DNA from: Schistocerca nitens
Lineage: Eukaryota > Arthropoda > Insecta > Orthoptera > Acrididae
Direction: 5' to 3'
Length of the DNA: 64,000 nucleotides
NCBI RefSeq assembly: GCF_023898315.1
Contig: NC_064622.1
Span: forward strand, 171,512,178-171,576,177
Made by a program: the position numbers and the translations under genes. Position 1 is the first letter of the stretch; each line of letters opens with the position of its first letter. The notes under the pieces are model-generated. The model made no database searches, was not told the origin of the DNA, and saw only the letters and a list, made by a program, of their open reading frames with translations. Below are positions 22,829-34,914 of this stretch, piece by piece.

Positions 22829-24425
22829 CATGGTTGGACGAAAAGTTAGAACACCTGGAAACAAAACGTCGATTTTGATCCGATGACGACATATACCCCC
22901 TGTGTGATAGCAGATGTACTGATAATGTCCACTAACAGATAGCGTAGTGGAATACCTACTAGAGGGCCATTTCTGTCTAATCTTTAACATTGAATGCTCA
23001 CAACCAAAAGGCTCAGTGTAATGCAAACGTGTGAAGTAAGCAGGCAACCAAGCCATGGAGACGCACTCGTGCTTTCTACACCCATTGAGCGAGTTTGAAA
23101 GCGGTCAGATTGGGACCTTCCAAGTGGCGGTATGGTCCTTTCGGAGAAACCTTGAAAGTTGGACGTGCTGCGTCGATTGTGCCGTGATGCTGGTATCAAG
23201 GGTCACGTGAACATTCTAAAGCCTGTAGACGAGGTTCTGGACGTCCACGCAGCCAAGACGCCCGTCCTCCAGGATCGTCGGATTGTAGTTGCAGCAGTTA
23301 CAGGTCGTACAACTACCACAGCACAGATGAGAACGCTTGTGAGACCGGATGTATCAACATGAATTGTTTCGAACCAGTTATTAGCAGTGGGTCTTCGGGC
23401 TTGCATGCCTCTAGCACGTTTTCCACTCACGCCACACCATCGCCGTGCACGGTATTACTGGTGCCATCAGAGGATCACCTGGAAGATGGATTGGCGCGCC
23501 GTGGTCTTCAGCGATCAAAGCAAATTCTGCCTGCACGAAAGTGATGGTCGTTTGTGCGTAGGACCTAGACCTGGTAAGCACTGTTTCTTAGCCAGCCGGC
23601 GTGGCCGAGCGGTTCCAGGCGCTACAGTCTGGAACCGCGTGACCTCTACGGTCGCAGGTTCGAATCCTGCTTTGGGCATGGCTGTATGTGATGCCCTTAG
23701 GTTAGTTACGTTTAAATTGTTCTAAGTTCTAGGGGACTGATGACCTCAGAAGTTAAGTCCCATAGTGCTCAGAGCCATTTGAACCATTTTGAAATGTTTC
23801 TTAGACTACATCTGTCCAACACACGTTGGCCCTACCCCAGACCATATTGTCTGGGTTGCGGTAACCTATACCCCTAGTTCACCTTTGGTGTTTCTGGAGG
23901 GGACGCTAACCAGCTCTCGGTACATATAAAATGTCGTTGGATTCGCTTTAGTTGCCGTTCTCGCAGCAGGAAGGTGACGTGTTGTTCCAGCAGGATAATG
24001 TTCACCCACACACTGACCGTGAAACTCATTGTGCTCTGCAAGACGTGTAGCATCTTTCCCGGCCAGCGCACTCTACAAACTTGCCTTCAATGGAGCACAT
24101 ATGGGATATAATGGGATGAGAAATTACTCGTACGACTTGTCAGCCAACAGGTCGAACAGGCGAGGCATGACGTATCTCAGGACTGTATTCGCCATCCGTA
24201 TGATCGACTGGATGCCAGAGTCAGCGCCTGCTTTGCCACCCGTCGAGGCTACACCACGTAGTAATATGGGTGTTTCAGTATGGATCGATACCTGGTACCT
24301 CAGAAACTTTTGTACTACTGATTTGTAAATGTAATCATTTCATGTACTCCACATGAACTGTGGCAACAACAAACCTTGAGTGAATTGGAAGCCCGTAAAT
24401 GGGGTACACTTTTTTTCCAACAGTG
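22829..24425 (+). mobile_element. Tc1-like DNA transposon with nested SINE-A
   Basis: Imperfect inverted ends (catggttggacgaaaag.. and ..ctttttttccaacagtg) lie next to TA on both sides. Plus-strand transposase remains include a DNA-binding region around 23160-23400 and an 'SDQSKFCLHESDGRLCVGP' stretch (first catalytic Asp, 23490-23570). SINE-A splits it at 23592-23794. A 'CSSRIMFTHTLTVKLI'-like region follows, corresponding to the QQDN..PH block (about 23980-24040). Multiple frame breaks make it inactive. Confidence 0.8.
23592..23794 (+). repeat. SINE-A copy nested in Tc1-like element
   Basis: Full-length plus-strand copy with head (agccggcgtggccgagcggt type), box B ggttcgaatcctgc, body and 'ccatttgaaccattttgaaa' end. 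Perfect 10-bp target duplication tgtttcttag at 23582-23591 and 23795-23804. Confidence 0.95.
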
Positions 24426-24462
24426 TATATGTATAATAGTGAACAAAACTGCACGGTTGGCC

Positions 24463-25616
24463 TTAATGGGAGGTTTACTAGCTTTGGCCCGAAAAAAACA
24501 TGTTCTTTGAGAATATTTTTCTCAGGATGTGTTATAGATATCAATGTCAAAGTTGGTCAAAATGTTTATTGATATTTCCTCGACAAACTGGAATTTTTTC
24601 GACCGGAAATGTCGAAGAGCAAAGACGGAAGTGCCGTGGGACCGAAACCCAATTTCGATGTAGACCTCCACGCGCGGTATGTCACAGGTCAGGCGGCTCG
24701 TCTGAAATCAAAATTGAGTTGACGTTAGCGAAGTATATGAGATTCTTTACGAGTTGAACCTTGCTTAAGTTATTTGGATCATAGGAAACAAAATGGCGGC
24801 TATTTAAAGAAAAAATGGTTTTTTTATCGATTTTTCGACTTCGTCGCCCAAGTAAAAATATTTATAGTTGATCGATCGGAATAAAAGTGGTACAACTCCT
24901 AGACAATTTAGTTAACTTCGTCGGAAACAAAGAAACATGCCAATTGGTTCAGTAGATTTTAAGTTACCATACTGCGCGATAAAAAAAGCGGCATTTCGAG
25001 AAAAACGCGATGAAGTTTTGACTACATACAAATGCAATATTATGCAACTTACGTTCAATCTGCTATTCCGGGTCCATAAACTAGTCCTTCCTCTTCCTCA
25101 TAGAGACCGTTTTGCTCGATCTGAGCCTTCCTGCGCTGCTCCAGAGTCGCTCGTACTGCCGGTGATAAGCGGTTTTCGGCCTCTTGAATCCGGTGGTCGT
25201 CCGAATGATTGGCGAACTGCGTCGAATAGAGTCCCAGGGTGACGTCCATCGTTTTCATGGTCTTCAGAATTGCTGAATACCCTTCGTTGAAGTTACTCAA
25301 TGCCAGGAAAGTCGCAATCTCCACTGTCTTCGCACCAGAATGCAAATGCTTGGGGACTAACTTCCAAACACATGTATTCAAACTTTCATTTGAATTTTGT
25401 GTGTTTGCTCCCAAGCACCGGTACAATAACTCGTCCTCCGAAAGAAAAAAACTGGTGCGTGAAAAGGGCCGATTTCAGGCTGGTGCATTTTTTTGTCCAA
25501 CCGCAAATAACAAACATTTCCGTTCCGTATTCGGAAAACCATTTCAGGGATGGATTCTAAACACGCTTATGGATCCAAAAATGCAATTAAAAAAAAGATA
25601 GTAAACCTCCCCTTAA
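24463..25616 (-). mobile_element. Mutator-like (MULE/Phantom-type) transposon derivative
   Basis: Inverted ends ttaatgggaggtttacta (left) and, read inverted, ttaaggggaggtttacta (right) match at 17 of 18 positions. Between them only the C-terminal part of a transposase survives (25055-25426, minus). I did not find a clear 8-11-bp target duplication. It begins about 37 bp after the Tc1-like element. Confidence 0.65.
25055..25426 (-). pseudogene. MULE-type transposase C-terminal fragment
   Basis: A 123-residue open frame: YRCLGANTQNSNESLNTCVW then KLVPKHLHSGAKTVEIATFL, ALSNFNEGYSAILKTM, and a charged tail ending EEEEGLVYGPGIAD. The 'TQN.NESLN..VW' block followed by 'FN.G' is the end of the Mutator-like transposase domain found in Phantom-type elements. 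The catalytic DDE residues lie upstream in intact proteins and are missing here, so this is a relic. The match is from memory of the family and should be confirmed by a profile search. Confidence 0.65.
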
Positions 25617-28600
25617 GTTGAAAAGTATTACATCGTTCCCTGCCTGACGCTTTTAATTTTCTTTGATATGTTGTTCAATTGTAACACCGATTATTTTTTA
25701 TTCAAAGGGTTGGGATTACAACAATAACTGTTTAGCTCAAACTATCTTTATTCGTCTCCTGTCTGTCTGTTAACTGCGAACTGGTGCTTGTACGTAGAAT
25801 ATTCGCTTTCCAGACTGAATCCGTGAAGAATCGGTGCTAACAGAAAGCGAAGGGAAGCGACTGGCATACCCTACCGGGCCGCTTCCAGGGGACTGTTGGG
25901 CAACTTACAAGCGGGACGTCGACTGAGGGCAGGCGCTACTGTTCGCTCACAAGGAAGGTAAGCTGCAAATTTGTGTGGTATCGTCGAGAGATCGCTCTGC
26001 CACACCAAACTCGCAGCTCACATCGATACCACAGATGTTATCAAAGTCTCACTACAATCTGCATCTACAAAAGATGCTTAAGAAGACACGCCCTCCCTCA
26101 CGGGACAGCAGCACCATCGCACAGAAGTCAATACAGAGCCGAGCATGGAAGTGCGCGGCCCAGTTTGAGACCTGAGCTCAAGCCGTCAGCATCATCGAGT
26201 TCTACTAAAGGGGTTTCAAATAATGCTTTAACAGTCAACGACAGTTGTAAATTATGAAACACTCCTGTGGCAAAGGATTGTATCACATTAAGTAAATCTT
26301 TCTGTTATTCATGTAATAAAGTGGACTAATATTTCCTACTTTACAGTTCAGAAGAACCACCCCAAAGCAGTTACAGAACACAAAGCTATTGCCAGATGAT
26401 TGTAGTTTATTCTGATCATAACATTCTTTTTTCTGCACGGGCAACTTTGGCAGACACAATAGTCGACTACCGAGAAATTTGGAAGGTGTAGAACTGCAAG
26501 TGCTCTTGGTAAATACGCTAGAGAGCCTGGGTGACTCACCATGCGCATAATGGACATTTTACATTACGTACCTTCTAGCAGTGCGTTATTTGCACAGGGC
26601 ACTGTGCACTGACTGGCGAGTTCGGAGAAGGCTGCAAGCGTGAAAGAATCTTTTTTATCCCACGACTCGGGTGTTCTGGAAAAGAGAGTTAAGAAGTTAA
26701 ATTTTTGAGAAAAGATCGCGGGTTGATATCTGTTAAAGACACGAGGCTATGATTTCCCCCCCCCCCCCCCGTCTCCCCCCCCCCCTGATTCTCGGAACGG
26801 TTCGAGCAGCGAACAGGTAAGAGGATGACTGGAGGACGAAATTTAGGCAGCACTTATCCAAAGAAGTTACACGATTGGCTAGCGCCAAGCGAAGTTTTTG
26901 CTGTTTAGCGGGCGATGCTTTCTTAAGGGAGACACTAAGCAAAGCAAGCAGTGGAAAGGCGCTGTGATGATTGTTGGGACATTCAAGTCCTGGTATCGAC
27001 TCTCGCGGCATTCACGCTTCGAGCATTCTGGTGGAAGATGATTTCATTCGGGTGACTCCTTCACCACTCTCCAGCTGCCGACCTCAACTCTGGCAGCAGA
27101 TGGCTACTAGATGGATGGCTTAGAAATAAGAGATTGAGTTCACTTGCAGAGCCAAATGGAGTAAGAAATCCATCTGCAACACTCAATCTACATGTCTATA
27201 TGCACGTAATAGTGATCATATATAGTGGCATCAGGTGGTTAGGGTGGAACGGAGTTGAATATTTTTTAACGTTTCAGTAATTTTATGTTGACTTTTCCTG
27301 ACTAGGTGGCGGGCAAGTTGTATGTACTCTCATAGTCTCTTTCCGGCATGACGAAGCAGTCATTGTTTTCATTTCGCGGTTATGTTGTAGAGTACTGACG
27401 AGTCAGGAACTTGATATACATGAACCTCCTTTCCCTGACAGATTATCTTTGCCAACTGTGCCATTCCTTATTATAACTTAGTTTCATGTCTCATTTTTTT
27501 AGTTTTTTTATTTGTGCACACTAAGAACTGTAGTAAATGTTGGTATTTGCTTGGACCAAGCTTATGATTTGCATTTAGTAAATCTAGCGACAAATCAGGT
27601 AGTTTTCGATCTAGAAGACATTCATAGAAGTCTAGTGAACTAATAAATAGGTTCAAAAAAGTTGATTATATCTAAATGGTAGACCAAGTTTTACACGTTT
27701 CAAAGATTTGTTCATCTTAGCTCAAACCAAATTAATTCAGGAGATATAATTAATTAAAGATTTCAACCAAGCCAAACTTTCAGCACATATTGTGACCAAA
27801 GCACTAAAAATTTTTGGAATAAGTCAACATATTACTGCTGGGCTATATTTCCTGAACCCAGCAACTCCAGTGTTCTTTCTGTTATTAATAATTGCGTAAT
27901 TTTTAATATCCAGATATTAATAATCAGTATGGATGCCGTACCTAAAAGTCAGGAAATCTCGTAGTGGTTTCAGTATTCATTCTGTATATTTTAATACTTA
28001 CCGAATTCGATAAAGTCTGGCAGTAATTATTACATTTACTTAAAAAGGAATAATTTGACCTTGGACAATTTCAAATAATAATCAAATGACCAGAACCAAA
28101 TAACATTCCAGCGCCCGTCTATATGAGCACGAAACGCTCGCAATTCCATCATAACGCTTCTAGTTTTCCTTAGTGTAAAGTCTTGGTCAGTATGTAATTT
28201 GCTCTGGAATTTTAGTGTTCTCTACACTGTGTGCTCGAGTAGTGTTGTTTGAAATAACTTCAGGGTTAATCGAGGATATGAGTAGTGACTATTAGAATCA
28301 GTGATAGACTTCACAAGTAACATTTGAAAACATGCCACTGCTCCTTAACGAACTTTTATCATCATTCCATGTGCTATGCAGACAACATATTGATCTGCTA
28401 TAGGAAAATTTTCTTTGGGCGACAGTTAATTCTGGATTCTGATCCTTTTGTCGGAATATAATATAAAGTTATCGGCGAAATGTGAGTATAAGAAGACCTG
28501 CATAAATATTTTTGAACTGTAATGAGACCTGGTCTTTAGCGACAGGAGTCAAACTCCGTAAATAAATATGCGAAGTGATTTGGTGTGAACATTTGAAAAA

Positions 28601-28920
28601 GAACTATTGGACTTCTCTTTTTATTTACTAAGAGATACGATCCTGCCACGAACATTTTCAGCTAAAGGACCAGAGGCGCAGCTACCGAGAGACAACATTA
28701 ATGTACAGGTAGGCCCCCCTCTTATCCTCACAGTCCGTTTGATGACGTTAGCTAACAGTAAATCATGAGAATATCAGTACCTACAATTCAAAGCTAGGGC
28801 CACACATTACCACGAATTGCGTTTGTCAGATCCGTTTGATAACATTTATTACGCATTGAGTTTCGGAGAGTGATCTGCCACTCATAAGGGCCAGACTGAT
28901 GCAGATCCACTTAAAACAAA
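25617..28920. other. no gene recognised
   Basis: A 3.3-kb stretch with little identifiable. There are C homopolymers at 26756-26770 and 26775-26785. Around 25840-26180 the sequence is richer in GC with short overlapping open frames on the plus strand that show no family features. The part from 27100 to 28900 is AT-rich and featureless to me. Confidence 0.5.
26756..26785. repeat. C homopolymer tracts
   Basis: Two runs of C separated by gtct. Length is likely unreliable in assembly. Confidence 0.9.
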
Positions 28921-28929
28921 ACGATTATT

Positions 28930-29900
28930 CGCAAAGTTAGTTGTCAAAAATGTGTTGGCCTAATAATACCAAAAATGAAGTTACAAATTCATTATCAAAA
29001 CTTAAATGCATGTAGAGTTCAATGAACCCACAAAAAGTGCTCAAAGTTTTTTCCATCTCTTCTAAGCAAACATCGCATTTTTTTCAACACCCGCAAACAC
29101 TGTCACAATTTTCCATGGCTGTACGTTTCAAATGCTCAACGTCAGACAGCTTGACGGAATAAATCTCATTTTCTATTTTACCTCAAACTGAAAAATAATG
29201 GATGTGATATCAGAGGATCGTGGAGCGTATTCAATAGCATCCTTTATACCAATGCATTCATCAAACTGTTCATTTAGAAAGTCTCTCCCAATAACTGCTT
29301 AATGCAAGATTGTTCCACCTCGTTGTCCCATCAATTTTTCTTCAACTGGCTGCAGATATCAAAAACTGGACTGTTTTCTAGCTCCAACAATACTTCCTTA
29401 AGAATATCTATGAAATTTCCAAAACTGACAGTACCTTTAAAAAAGTAAGGTCCGATTCGGCCACTGCCGAAAATCCCTGTCTATACACTCGCGTCAGGAG
29501 GGAACCCTATTAGACACAGTTTTGTATGTTCACTCTGCCATTCACCTCAAAACTCTCCCTGTCGCTCCAAAGAATGCTTTTGTAAAACTTGGAATCGGCT
29601 TCTCGTCGGATTGTGTACAACTCGCAGAATTTCGTACGCCTGTCGGGCTCTTCTTGATTTAGATTGTAAAGCAAAGTAGGCCTTTATGGTATCATCAAAG
29701 TTTCTGAATCATTCGGAGGTTTTCTTTTAGCTATTCCTTACTCCGTGGACGCTTTTCTTTCAGATTTAGTCGGCGGCTGCATAAAGCATAGCGCGAAAAC
29801 TTTAAGATTCTCTTCTGTAGTAACAGACTGTCGAAACAGTCTCTTCAAATCTTAAATTCAGTCTGCGAATAACTTGTTGAAATGGAGTTTGCATGTTTTA
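28930..29900 (-). pseudogene. degenerate DDE transposase (Tc1/mariner superfamily)
   Basis: With frame changes the minus strand reads SKFYKSILWSDRESFEVNGR VNIQNC (around 29590-29520), then IGPYFFKGTVSFGNFIDILK (29470-29400), and later EYAPRSSDITSI (about 29225). These align in order with the '..F.DE..F.VNGKVNRQN', 'GP.FF.G..N...Y...L' and 'EWPPRSPDLTPL' blocks of one branch of DDE transposases common in arthropods. The frame is broken by many stops and the second catalytic block is not recognisable. Family placement is moderate; activity is excluded. Confidence 0.5.
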
Positions 29901-30128
29901 AAAACTTTCCACAAAAAAAATCATAAACATCACTAAATGTGGTCATGTTTCCATCATGTTTGCAAAACAAATATAGGCTGTTCTTTAGTTAAATTCCCAT
30001 ACATTTTTTTCTCTGGTAACTACAAACAGTGTAACTTGAAACGGCTAGTTTCAACTGACTTACGGTACTACGCACTTGTCAGGTTCACATCTGACTACCA
30101 CTAAGTTGTGTAATATAAAGTCTAAGGA

Positions 30129-30640
30129 TTGTTAGTGACAACTGACTTACGGCCCACCCCGTATTATTGGAGACAAGTATCAATGTCACCTGTGCACACC
30201 GTGGCTATTTGTGGACTGCAGAATTCCATCTGTAAGAACAGTTCTGGCCCAAAGCATGTCAATGACGGCATCACTGATGACGTCTTCAATGATTTCATGG
30301 GATTTGTCCACTCCTTCACCCTCCAACCCCCAAATTTCCTCCCTCCTACCACCCCCTCCGAACTTACTAGCCATCAAGAATGAACTGGCCAACTTAACCA
30401 CCTTGATATAAGACTCCATTGCACTGGTGGAATTCACAGACTGCCAATTGGCGCAACAAAGTGGGGAACGCTCTTGTGGTGGTGAGAGCGCTGAGAGTAT
30501 TGGTGATGATGATGGAAGCTGTAATTTGGAGAGCATTTTGCTGCAGTCAGGGTGTATTTTGTTGGACATTTTGGCACGGACTGGACACATTTTGCTACAG
30601 TGTTGTTTGCTTTAACATTTATGGGATGAAGTGTTATGTA
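30129..30640. other. unclassified block left of the 81-bp inverted repeat
   Basis: A 134-codon open frame on the minus strand (30590-30186) contains LQLPSSSPILSALSPPQE and a GGGGRREEIWGLEGEG stretch. It shares its frame with the peptide in the adjacent repeat arm, but stops lie between. I do not recognise it and cannot tell whether it is coding. Confidence 0.3.
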
Positions 30641-30721
30641 GTGCCCGTGATGGATACAGTTATGCATGCTGACTTCGTTTCCAATCCAACATATCGAGAG
30701 CCGCATCAGGGGGAACGTCTG
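30641..30721 (+). repeat. 81-bp inverted repeat, left arm
   Basis: This segment is the inverted complement of 31344-31424 with a single mismatch over 81 bp (base 6 of the arm). Similarity stops abruptly at both edges. Read on its minus strand it encodes VPPDAALDMLDWKRSQHA followed by a stop. Confidence 0.95.
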
Positions 30722-31252
30722 TTTCCTGCTTCACATAAATTACTCAAATTCCAGACTTTATCCGAAATATTTCAGAACACTGAGAAGATGAAGTCCTTTA
30801 TGTGAATTTCAACATGTTATTTACGTAGTAAACCACTGATCAGGGGAACGGTATTTCTATGACGTCACCCCACAGGTACTAACCTGCTTGGTTCTAAATT
30901 TAGGGTCGATAACATCTTCAGTGTCATCAGAACCCAAGATAGATTACCTGGGGATATGAGTGCAGCCCAAAAAAGTTGTTCCAATTTTCGTGGCGCTACT
31001 GTCATCTACCCCCACCACTCATCCTCAGCGCCCAGGCTTACTAAAGATCAAACGGATCCATCATTTCTGCTCCATACTCCATAGTGAAAGGTTGATCACC
31101 ATCATGAAACGCCATCAGAGATCTAACACTTCAGGCAGAAGGAACTGACTGACATATCCCATGCAAGTAATAAGCCATTCTTCTCTCTCAATGTTTAGTA
31201 TTGGTTATGTGTATGTATGTATTTCTCAAGATTTTCTTCTATTTCTCTCTCA

Positions 31253-31330
31253 GTTCAATAGCTCCCTGACAAGTCTGATGCAGCGCCTGATATATGTGAG
31301 CAGCAGCAGGAGCAGCAGCAGCGGCAGGTA
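31253..31330 (+). other. possible exon with (CAG)n, speculative
   Basis: A strong polypyrimidine tract ending tctctctcag precedes 31253, and an AG/GTAAC donor-like site lies at about 31328-31330. The interval includes a (CAG)n/(GCA)n run at 31298-31326. This looks like an internal exon with splice sites but no partner exons can be identified, so it may be chance. Confidence 0.2.
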
Positions 31331-31343
31331 ACAAGCCAGTACG

Positions 31344-31424
31344 CAGACGTTCCCCCTGATGCGGCTCTCGATATGTTGGATTGGAAACGAAGTCAGCATG
31401 CATAACTGTATCCATCACCGGCAC
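31344..31424 (-). repeat. 81-bp inverted repeat, right arm
   Basis: Inverted partner of 30641-30721 (80 of 81 identical). The outer ends would bound a 784-bp unit, but flanking bases (gttatgta and gactgagt) give no target duplication. Confidence 0.95.
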
Positions 31425-31429
31425 GACTG

Positions 31430-34214
31430 AGTCGGCACACAGACCGACTCTATGATGCACGGCCTGATATACCAGAGCAGGACACAGAATTGTTCCCAGA
31501 CTTCGAGTTTCCAGTATACCCATTAAATACACCGATCGTCAAGACACCATCATTGCACAATGCACCTGATTCGTACGAAGAGATATCAGTCCAGCCTGCA
31601 AAAATCTTTCCATACTTCGAATTTACATTATCACCATCGCCTGCACCATTCGCCAGGCCGGTACCACAGTTTAATGCCGCTACGAACGTGGTATTACTCG
31701 CTGTAACGTAAAATTGAATGCGAGTGACAGTAAACACGTAGTATTTGGTATCTTCTAAGATCATGAGTTAAACGCAGGGGTAATTTTTTAAAATCCACGA
31801 TTTAGTGGCATGAAATTTGTGCTTTCAGACTATGAATGGTATCAATTACGTCACATTAACGCAAGTAACTGCTACGTTCAACGCTCAAACGCCTGCAGTG
31901 TCACTAGAATGTCGTACAATATGTGAGGGGGACTACCCGAGAACAGTAAAAACATACAACGAGAATACCACATAGTGCATTCACTTTCAGGAATTTACTG
32001 TATATTGAGAAACATCATGTGTGATAGTTTAGCCGTCCAATGTGCGGTGTATTAGTCGGTCCAATGGTGGCCTGTGTATATGTATTTCCTGGAAGTTTCT
32101 GGCATGCGCTTACTGGGCTTACGCGTCAGAACACTTCAGAGGAAGCCTTCGCTACGAATTTCAGTGCATGCTGTGCTTCAGTATGGAGCATGTGCGATGC
32201 ATCTGCAGCATCACTGCCTGCGGTAGTTAGAGAATTGCTTGCATATTTCTGTATTTTACAATGTTGAATAAAATTTTTAAAAATTGAAAATAAATGGGTA
32301 TTTATCTCTCTAATCTGCGTTTCATTTCATAATAAAACCTCACAAATATTGAACAAAATTTATAATTAATATTGCTAAAGTACAAAAGACACAAAAATTA
32401 ATTTAGATAAAGCGGCAGTCGAGGCATATCTCGCAAGGAGGAACTGGTAAGATTTAGTACCGACAAAAGCATTTTGAAGAATTTTATCTCAAGTTTAAGT
32501 GAGTAGTTGTCCATGCGCAGGATACCTGGTAGAACAGTTATTTATATGAGGAGGGTCCCCATAGTTGCAGTCCAGTTATTGTTATGTCGAAGAGACTTAG
32601 CGCATTTTACATGAGATGAAACTTAACAGTTCTACTGCTGAAATGTCGAAGAGAGGTTTAACAATTCATAAATATCATGTTGTTCCGGCGACATGAGATT
32701 TACTCCCAGAAACCGTAAGGGAGAAATACGAGATTCCATGCCAAGAGCAAAGTTTCCCAGAGAATACTATTAGTGGCAGAATAGTGGATGGCCGATGACT
32801 ACAGCCATTCTGCGCAGATTGCTGCTTGGCTGAAAAAAAAATGAATAAAAGTTTTTAAGAGTTGTCGTGAGAACGTGACATCTAGGCTTCGGCAGCGTTC
32901 TTGGATGTAGGTTTCGGAGTCGTGGGGCCTCTCAGACGGAGATAATAACTAACTGTGCCACATAGTCTGAAAGCTGAAGATAGTGATCCACCTGGCTAGT
33001 GCTAGACTGCGTCATTCACTAGCGTCGAAAGCTTACAAGAGTTAACAAGTGTTTTTTTTTCTGTGGATACTGATCAGTTTTTCTGCCATTTCTGTAGACG
33101 AATGTTGCTCATTAGTGCTATCACATGTTTGTGGTATGCCATTCGATATATTAGATTATCGATTTATTAGGTACCGCAACTTCGCGTTGATTGAGGAGAC
33201 GGTATTTGCAAACATACCAACTGAAGGATTCTAAGTGGTGCACTGGATAACTATCGTACCGGACACACTTGTCGCCACGCATTTGACTCAGAAATTGGTT
33301 TCTTTCATCCAGTTGTTAACATTCTGAAGGACTATTCTTATGCATACTTAGAAAGTGGCTTCAGAGTCGAAACGTTACAGTTGCGCAAACAACGAAAAGA
33401 GAAAAAAAATTTTCTGGAGCTACTAGCTGCATCAAGTAGTTGAATATCCACAAACTTTCGAACGAATGCTCCTGTGTCATTGAGAAACTTGTTAGCACTT
33501 GACAATCGCTGCATAGAACTCATTGAAGAGTTTGTGGATACTTAAAGAGCTTGATACAGTCAGAGATTGAAAATAGTATCATTAATTTATTTTCCCTTCG
33601 ATTTAAAATATAATGATTTTGATGTGACTCATGACCTTCACTGATTTGAACGAGTGCTCTGTTTCGTCTTTCTAGAGATTTCTGCGAAGATTGTAGTAAA
33701 TCAGTGGGACATGCTGTTATAATTATTAGCAGTCTACATTTCCAGTCCAGTGGCCAGATTTTAGAATCACTGAGTGCATTTACATCACTACAGGGCATTT
33801 ATCATTGTTACAACAGTAGCCACTATTTTAACATGCTCCTGTGCATCAAAGTGATGCTGCCGACCTTTGTTAAGATTTTTATAAACGTAATTGTGCTAGA
33901 AATTGATTCAGGTCCACAATGAACGTTTCGCTGCCAGTGAGAAAGATATAGAGAGATGGAACAGTAACTAACCGCAGTAAATGTAAGCACTGAAAGGCAT
34001 GATGTAATAGGCAAACACTTAACTCTTGAAGAAAGATGGAAAATAAGATGAAGAAGAATTCGTCTCGCGTGCCGCATATAGCTAGAAAGGCCTTTCTTAC
34101 GATTGAGGTTGAACGTCGTGTTATCACAGCTGCACGGTATCGCCGAGGACGAGGCGAAGGATCGTTTCAAAAGTTTTTGACATGCACTTACCTTAAGGAA
34201 TGGGTGTTTTGCAA
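31430..34214. other. no gene recognised
   Basis: An open frame at 31451-31711 reads a proline-rich peptide (ELFPDFEFPVYPLNTP, then IFPYFEFTLSPSPAP) with a weak internal repeat; no family recognised. A 75-codon frame at 32040-32267 is followed at once by aataaa-rich sequence, but lacks features of a gene. The rest, 32300-34200, is AT-rich with no repeat I can name. Confidence 0.4.
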
Positions 34215-34523
34215 TCGTCTACGTCACCATCCTGCAGTTCACGCTATAATATTTGGCAGAAGCTTTATAGAACCACTTTCCAACTATTTCCTTACCGTTC
34301 CACTATGAACAGCACAAGGGAAAAATGACTCGTGAATTTTTCCGCACGACCTCCGATTTCCCTTCTCTTATCACAATTGCCCTTTCTCGCTGTGTCGGTG
34401 GGCGTCAAGAAAATGTCTGGGCATTCGCAGGAAAAAGTCGGTGCTGGACATTTCGTGAAAAGATCTTGTCGTAAAGAAAAAGGCCTTTTTTAATGATTGG
34501 CACACCTACGCGCTTACCATATC

Positions 34524-34914
34524 AAAAAAATGGTTCAAATGGCTCTGAGCCCTATGGGACTTAACATCTGAGGTCATCGGTCCCCTAGAACTTAGAACTA
34601 CTTAAACCTAACTAACCTAAGGGCATCACACACACCCATGCCCGAGGCAGGATTCGAACCTGCGACCGTAGCAGTCGAGCGGTTCCGGACTGTAGCGCCT
34701 CTGGCGCTGCAGTCCGGAACCGCGGGACTGCTGCGGTCGCAGGTTCGAATCCTGCCTCGGGCATGGGTGTGTGTGATGTCCTTAGGTTAGTTAGGTTTAA
34801 GTAGTTCTAAGTTCTAGGGGACTTATGACCTAAGATGTTGAGTCCCATAGTGCTCAGAGCCATTTGAACCATTTTGAACTGTAGCGCCTATAACCGCTTG
34901 GCTACCGCGGCCGG
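34524..34914 (-). repeat. SINE-A copy (outer), split by a second SINE-A
   Basis: The minus-strand SINE occupies 34524-34700 plus 34890-34914. It begins at the left with an A-rich end and closes with ggctaccgcggccggc at the right. The whole unit is flanked by gcttaccatatc at 34512-34523 and 34916-34927, a 12-bp target duplication in LINE copy D. Confidence 0.95.
34701..34877 (+). repeat. SINE-A copy (inner), nested in SINE-A
   Basis: Plus-strand copy truncated within the tRNA head (begins ctggcgctgcagtccgg). It ends in ccatttgaaccattttga. It is flanked by actgtagcgcct at 34689-34700 and 34878-34889, a perfect 12-bp target duplication made from the head of the outer SINE. The two copies are head to head and form a long near-palindrome. 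Confidence 0.95.

Noticed and set aside
32040..32290. Short gene ending at an aataaa signal
   Set aside because: The 75-codon frame is followed by aataaa, but this hexamer is common in AT-rich DNA, and the peptide has no recognisable features.
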